Shown one piece after another: positions 61,398 through 64,000 of a stretch of DNA of 64,000 nucleotides. Below the pieces are notes generated by a model that saw only the letters and a list, made by a program, of their open reading frames with translations, made no database searches and was not told the origin of the DNA. Source of the DNA: Candidatus Aalborgicola danicus. Its GTDB lineage: Bacteria > Pseudomonadota > Gammaproteobacteria > Burkholderiales > Burkholderiaceae_C. Within the stretch, counting starts at the first letter, position 1, and each line of letters opens with the position of its first letter. The stretch is from NCBI GenBank assembly GCA_016703945.1, contig JADJBC010000021.1, positions 39,997 through 103,996 of the forward strand, in the 5' to 3' direction. Made by a program: the position numbers and the translations under genes.

Positions 61398-61449
61398 GCT
61401 ATTGAAATAGTAGCTACTTACGCTTATTTCACGAGGGCTAGAGGCTTGT
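61398..61449 (+). repeat. Interspersed palindromic repeat, copy F
   Basis: GCTATTGAAATAGTAGCTAC and TATTTCACGAGGGCTAGAGGC, 17 bp upstream of hypC (opposite orientation). The most complete intergenic copy with G at 62898. The rest of 61381-61563 shows no gene. Confidence 0.85.
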
Positions 61450-61563
61450 TTTTTTGTTGATGACTCGTCACGTTCGAAATGAGCGACACGTAGCAAGCGC
61501 CTTGACGCGGCGATCTGATGCAGTTTGTCCGTGACGAGAAACGGGTTGTTTCGTACATAAGAA

Positions 61564-62080
61564 CTACAGACCACTAAGCAGCTTTTCAGCTGGTTGAACT
61601 GTGACCTCAGGCAACCGCTGTTTGGGTCGAATTTCGACGCGAGTAATGATTTCACCTTTGTCGTAGGTACATCCCACGTTCCGCTCAAAATCAGCGCGAG
61701 GATAAATTACTCTTGCTCCTTTTCTCACTTCCGCCCACGCAGACATCCACGCGCCACACATGCCTTGTATATTGAGGTTGCCAGGACTGGTCCCAGCGGA
61801 ATGGATTGTAATTTCCATTACTAAGTTTGCACGTGCGTTTGACTACCTGTAAGTCCTTTATGTGGTCATAGTCCGCCATGGTGATAAGCCGATAGGGATC
61901 CCATTGAAAATTTGTCTTGTTGCGCATCATTGCTTCGCCTTCGCTGTTTGCTGCTGCGTCGTAAGTGACAACAAGTCGATCAGCGCGACGGTCACAGTCG
62001 TACCCAACAAGCTTGTAGAAGGCATCGGCCGAAACTGATCCGGTCAAGAAGCAAAGAATCAGAAAAGTTGCAAGTCGCAT
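61564..62080 (-). pseudogene. Small exported cysteine-containing protein, apparently frameshifted
   Basis: Two overlapping frames appear to form one protein. The 5' part (to about 61810) has a signal peptide (MRLATFLILCFLTGSVSADA) then FYKLVGYDCDRRADRLVVTY and VVKRTCKLSNG. The 3' part, in another frame from about 61818 to 61564, reads EITIHSAGTSPGNLNIQGMC, GAWMSAWAEVRKGARVIYPR, VGCTYDKGEIITRVEIRPKQ. Joining them at NG/EITI gives the pattern of small secreted proteins with a C-x-L-x-G ... N-x-N-x-x-G-x-C-G motif (recognised loosely). A one-base indel near 61810-61820 would explain it. Function unknown. Confidence 0.55.
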
Positions 62081-62174
62081 AAAAAGCAAATGTAGAGGTG
62101 GACGGCGCTACGCGGCTATATCTCGCAACGTCAAACCACCGACGGCAGCGAGTTCGACCACCCAGTTAACAGAT

Positions 62175-62678
62175 TTACAGGTTGGAGTAAGCGGCATACG
62201 CGACGCACCTGCTAACGGCTTGCCAAAACGAAAGGTCGTTTTGCTCAACCTCGAACTGTTGGAGGGCCTCGCTCGGATCACTGCCCTTGCGTGCCCAATA
62301 GATGATGGCCCCGAAATCAGCCCTGTACGTCCAATTGGAGTGAGCGAGTGCGTTTCGAAAGGCGCGCACGGGGTTGTTGCTTAGAAATTGGGCGCACTTT
62401 TTCGTTGCGGAGCCGCTCGGGCATACCTTCGAGAGAACACGAAAGCATGCTTCTGGCAGATAGACAAAACAGATGTAGTTTTGTGACAGCACTTGGGCAC
62501 GAGTGATAAAAGGGTTGTTGCGAGCGGTGTGAGCTTGATCCATCCAACCCTGAAACGCTTGAAGTTCAGCGAGGCGATCTTGAAGTGGCACTGGGGAAGC
62601 AGCTCGAATTTCCGCCTTGTGCTCAGGAGAAAGAAAGCGCACATCAGCCGCGATTGAAGTAGCGAGCTTTTCTGACAT
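62175..62678 (-). CDS. Hypothetical protein with a HEPN-like RNxxxH motif
   Basis: 167 residues, mostly helical, not recognised as a characterised family. The segment VRAFRNALAHSNWTYRADFG contains R-N-x3-H, the Rx4-6H signature of HEPN RNases, followed by an aromatic/acidic stretch as in HEPN proteins next to defence or toxin-antitoxin genes. No nucleotidyltransferase (MNT) partner is adjacent. ATG at 62678. It lies between hyp genes with gaps of about 85 bp and 240 bp on each side, and its lower GC than the hyp genes suggests a later arrival. Confidence 0.6.
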   Translation of the reverse strand: MSEKLATSIAADVRFLSPEHKAEIRAASPVPLQDRLAELQAFQGWMDQAHTARNNPFITRAQVLSQNYICFVYLPEACFRVLSKVCPSGSATKKCAQFLSNNPVRAFRNALAHSNWTYRADFGAIIYWARKGSDPSEALQQFEVEQNDLSFWQAVSRCVAYAAYSNL

Positions 62679-62897
62679 TTCTGAGGTGAGCCTAACCTCG
62701 CTCGTGGAGCTGAACCGAGAAAGCCCTCATTTGCCTATCAAGATCCTGCCAATTCATAACGGCAAACGTGATGCAACACAGCGCCTATCTTCGGATCGCC
62801 AAGCTAGACGACCAGATAAGTTGGCTGGTGAATGACTTCGTTGACCGTATTTGGAGTCAATGGAGCTCAAGCAATATTTCTGAATCGTCATAACGTC
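62679..62897. other. Intergenic stretch upstream of the HEPN-like gene
   Basis: No convincing gene. It holds the promoter region of the HEPN-like gene (reading left) and ends at repeat copy G. Lower GC than flanking hyp genes. Confidence 0.4.
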
Positions 62898-62953
62898 GCT
62901 ATTCATTTGGTAGCTGCTTACGCATATTCCACGAGGGCTACAGCCGCATTTGA
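62898..62953 (+). repeat. Palindromic repeat at the 3' end of hypF, copy G
   Basis: GCTATTCATTTGGTAGCTGC and ATATTCCACGAGGGCTACAG. Its reverse strand encodes the last HypF residues (VALVEYA) and the TAA stop at 62918-62920. Confidence 0.85.
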
Positions 62954-64000
62954 TGCAGTACTTTCGCCCGTTGCCACCCTGCGGGCCGCAATCCAGGCTT
63001 GGCCCAACGCCAGCCCGGCATCGCCGCACGAGAGCGCTTGGGTGCGCAGCACATTCAAGCCCGCAGCCCCCAGCCGCGAAACAACGCGCTGCGTCAGGAT
63101 GCGGTTGAAGAAACAACCGCCACCTAAAGCCACATCACGCACTTGGTGCCTGTGTGCTTGGGCTACTGCGTGGGCGCACAGGGCGTCGGCCAGGGTCAGG
63201 TGAAAGCGCGCGGCGGCTTCATCCACTGCGGCGGGGTTGTGTAGGTCGGTGGCGATCAGCGTGGAGCGCAGCAAGGGCCGCACATCGATTTGGCCGTCTG
63301 GGGTCACTGCCCAGTCGCTGGCGCGGACGTCCAGCGTGTGGGACTGCAGATGGCGCGCCGCTGCCTGCTCCAGCGCAATGGCCGCCTGCGCCTCAAATTC
63401 CTGCCGCACGCTCAATCCCAGCAAGCCCGCCACCGCATCAAACCAACGCCCGGCGGCCGTGGTCTGCGGGCAATTCAGTCCGCGTTGCAGCATGGTGTGG
63501 ATGGTGCGTGCCGCTTGTTCCCCCACGGTTGGAGCGAAGCGCGGGACGATCTGCTCTGCCAGCCCGTACGCGTGTAGCGCAGCAGCAGCCATGCGCCAGG
63601 GTTCGCGTGCGGCCACGTCGCCACCGGGCAGGGCTAAGGGGCTCAGATGGCCGACGCGCGCGCAGTGGGCGCCATCCACCAGCAGCACCTCGCCGCCCCA
63701 GGCCACGCCATTCGTGCCCAGGCCCACGCCATCCAGCGCGATGCCGATCACTGGACACACCATGTGGCGTTCCGTGTCGCTTTCCTTGTCGTGTCTTGCG
63801 CCGTGCTCGGCCAGCACCGCCGCGATATGGGCGTGGTGGTGCTGCACGGCAATGGTGCTGACCCCGTGTTCGTGCGCCAGCCGCAGGGCCAGGTGGGTGC
63901 TGAAAAAATCCGGGTGCAGGTCGTGGGCCACGGCGTCGATGCGTCCGCCCACCTGCGCCAGCAGTGTGCGCACGGATTGCTCCAGCGCCTCGCAGGCTGC
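62918..64000 (-). CDS. hypF: Carbamoyltransferase HypF, C-terminal Kae1-like part (5' end outside window)
   Basis: Transfers the carbamoyl group, via carbamoyl-adenylate, to the HypE Cys. About 360 residues of the C-terminal domain are present: DLHPDFFSTHLALRLAHEHG, metal site VQHHHAHIAAVLAEHG, GIALDGVGLGTNGVAWGGEV, PQTTAAGRWFDAVAGLLGLS, and GGGCFFNRILTQRV. The N-terminal acylphosphatase, zinc and YrdC domains lie beyond the right edge; the frame is open to 64000. The C-terminus after ARRVATGEST is encoded by an interspersed repeat (copy G), which also supplies the stop. Confidence 0.97.
   Translation of the reverse strand, partial: AACEALEQSVRTLLAQVGGRIDAVAHDLHPDFFSTHLALRLAHEHGVSTIAVQHHHAHIAAVLAEHGARHDKESDTERHMVCPVIGIALDGVGLGTNGVAWGGEVLLVDGAHCARVGHLSPLALPGGDVAAREPWRMAAAALHAYGLAEQIVPRFAPTVGEQAARTIHTMLQRGLNCPQTTAAGRWFDAVAGLLGLSVRQEFEAQAAIALEQAAARHLQSHTLDVRASDWAVTPDGQIDVRPLLRSTLIATDLHNPAAVDEAAARFHLTLADALCAHAVAQAHRHQVRDVALGGGCFFNRILTQRVVSRLGAAGLNVLRTQALSCGDAGLALGQAWIAARRVATGESTASNAAVALVEYA

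Overview
The window comes from a GC-rich betaproteobacterium, most likely Burkholderiales/Comamonadaceae (Rhodoferax-like). The evidence is inferred from protein similarity and layout: the gene order tRNA-Tyr/Gly/Thr-tuf-tRNA-Trp-secE-nusG-rplKAJL-rpoBC, the type of RpoN, RsmB, NtrYX and HypCDEF proteins, and two families of short interspersed palindromic repeats. No rRNA gene, transposase or prophage was seen.

Layout. (1) 1-12.2 kb: the 3' end of rpoN, an RlmL-type rRNA methyltransferase, a PIN-domain protein, a BLUF photoreceptor, a SEC-C protein, a LysR regulator divergent from an SDR plus Tat-exported nitroreductase-like pair, a hybrid sensor kinase with a stand-alone receiver, then the minus-strand group apaG, thiL-HNH-pgpA. 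(2) 12.4-26.9 kb: a complete type I-C CRISPR-Cas island between apaG and rpe. It holds an array of 67 intact 37-bp repeats plus one decayed terminal repeat, a leader, and cas2-cas1-cas4-[hicA-hicB]-cas7-cas8c-cas5c-cas3, all on the minus strand, with a WYL-domain regulator at the head. (3) 27-35.8 kb: rpe, a chalcone-isomerase-like protein, and a tryptophan cluster (trpL leader peptide, trpE, chorismate mutase, trpG, ltaE, a LysE-type exporter, trpD, trpC) followed by ung. (4) 35.9-50.1 kb: tRNAs, tuf, secE-nusG, ribosomal protein genes and rpoBC. (5) 50.1-58.9 kb: LemA-like protein, rsmB, a DUF4390 protein, an NtrYX-like two-component pair, tRNA-Phe/Gly, pyrC, a DUF3025 protein, htpX. (6) 58.9-64 kb: [NiFe]-hydrogenase maturation genes hypE, hypD, hypC and hypF (hypF cut by the window edge), with two poorly known genes between hypC and hypF.

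Main points for a second look. A HicB-HicA toxin-antitoxin pair lies inside the cas operon, exactly between the effector genes (cas3-5-8-7) and the adaptation genes (cas4-1-2); its antitoxin is too short to carry the usual DNA-binding domain. The array contains two adjacent near-identical spacers and two distant spacers that overlap on one target. A roughly 50-bp palindromic repeat has entered coding sequences in frame (thiL, the LysE-type gene, probably the DUF3025 gene), forms the C-terminus and stop of hypF, supplies the ribosome binding site of ltaE and seems to form the rpoC terminator. A second hairpin repeat (GGGACAG...CTGTCC) sits just upstream of or between housekeeping genes six times. 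A Trp-rich leader peptide precedes trpE.

Three genes show apparent single-base frameshifts (rpoC, hypC, a small secreted protein). Since rpoC is essential, sequence errors are a real possibility and should be checked first.
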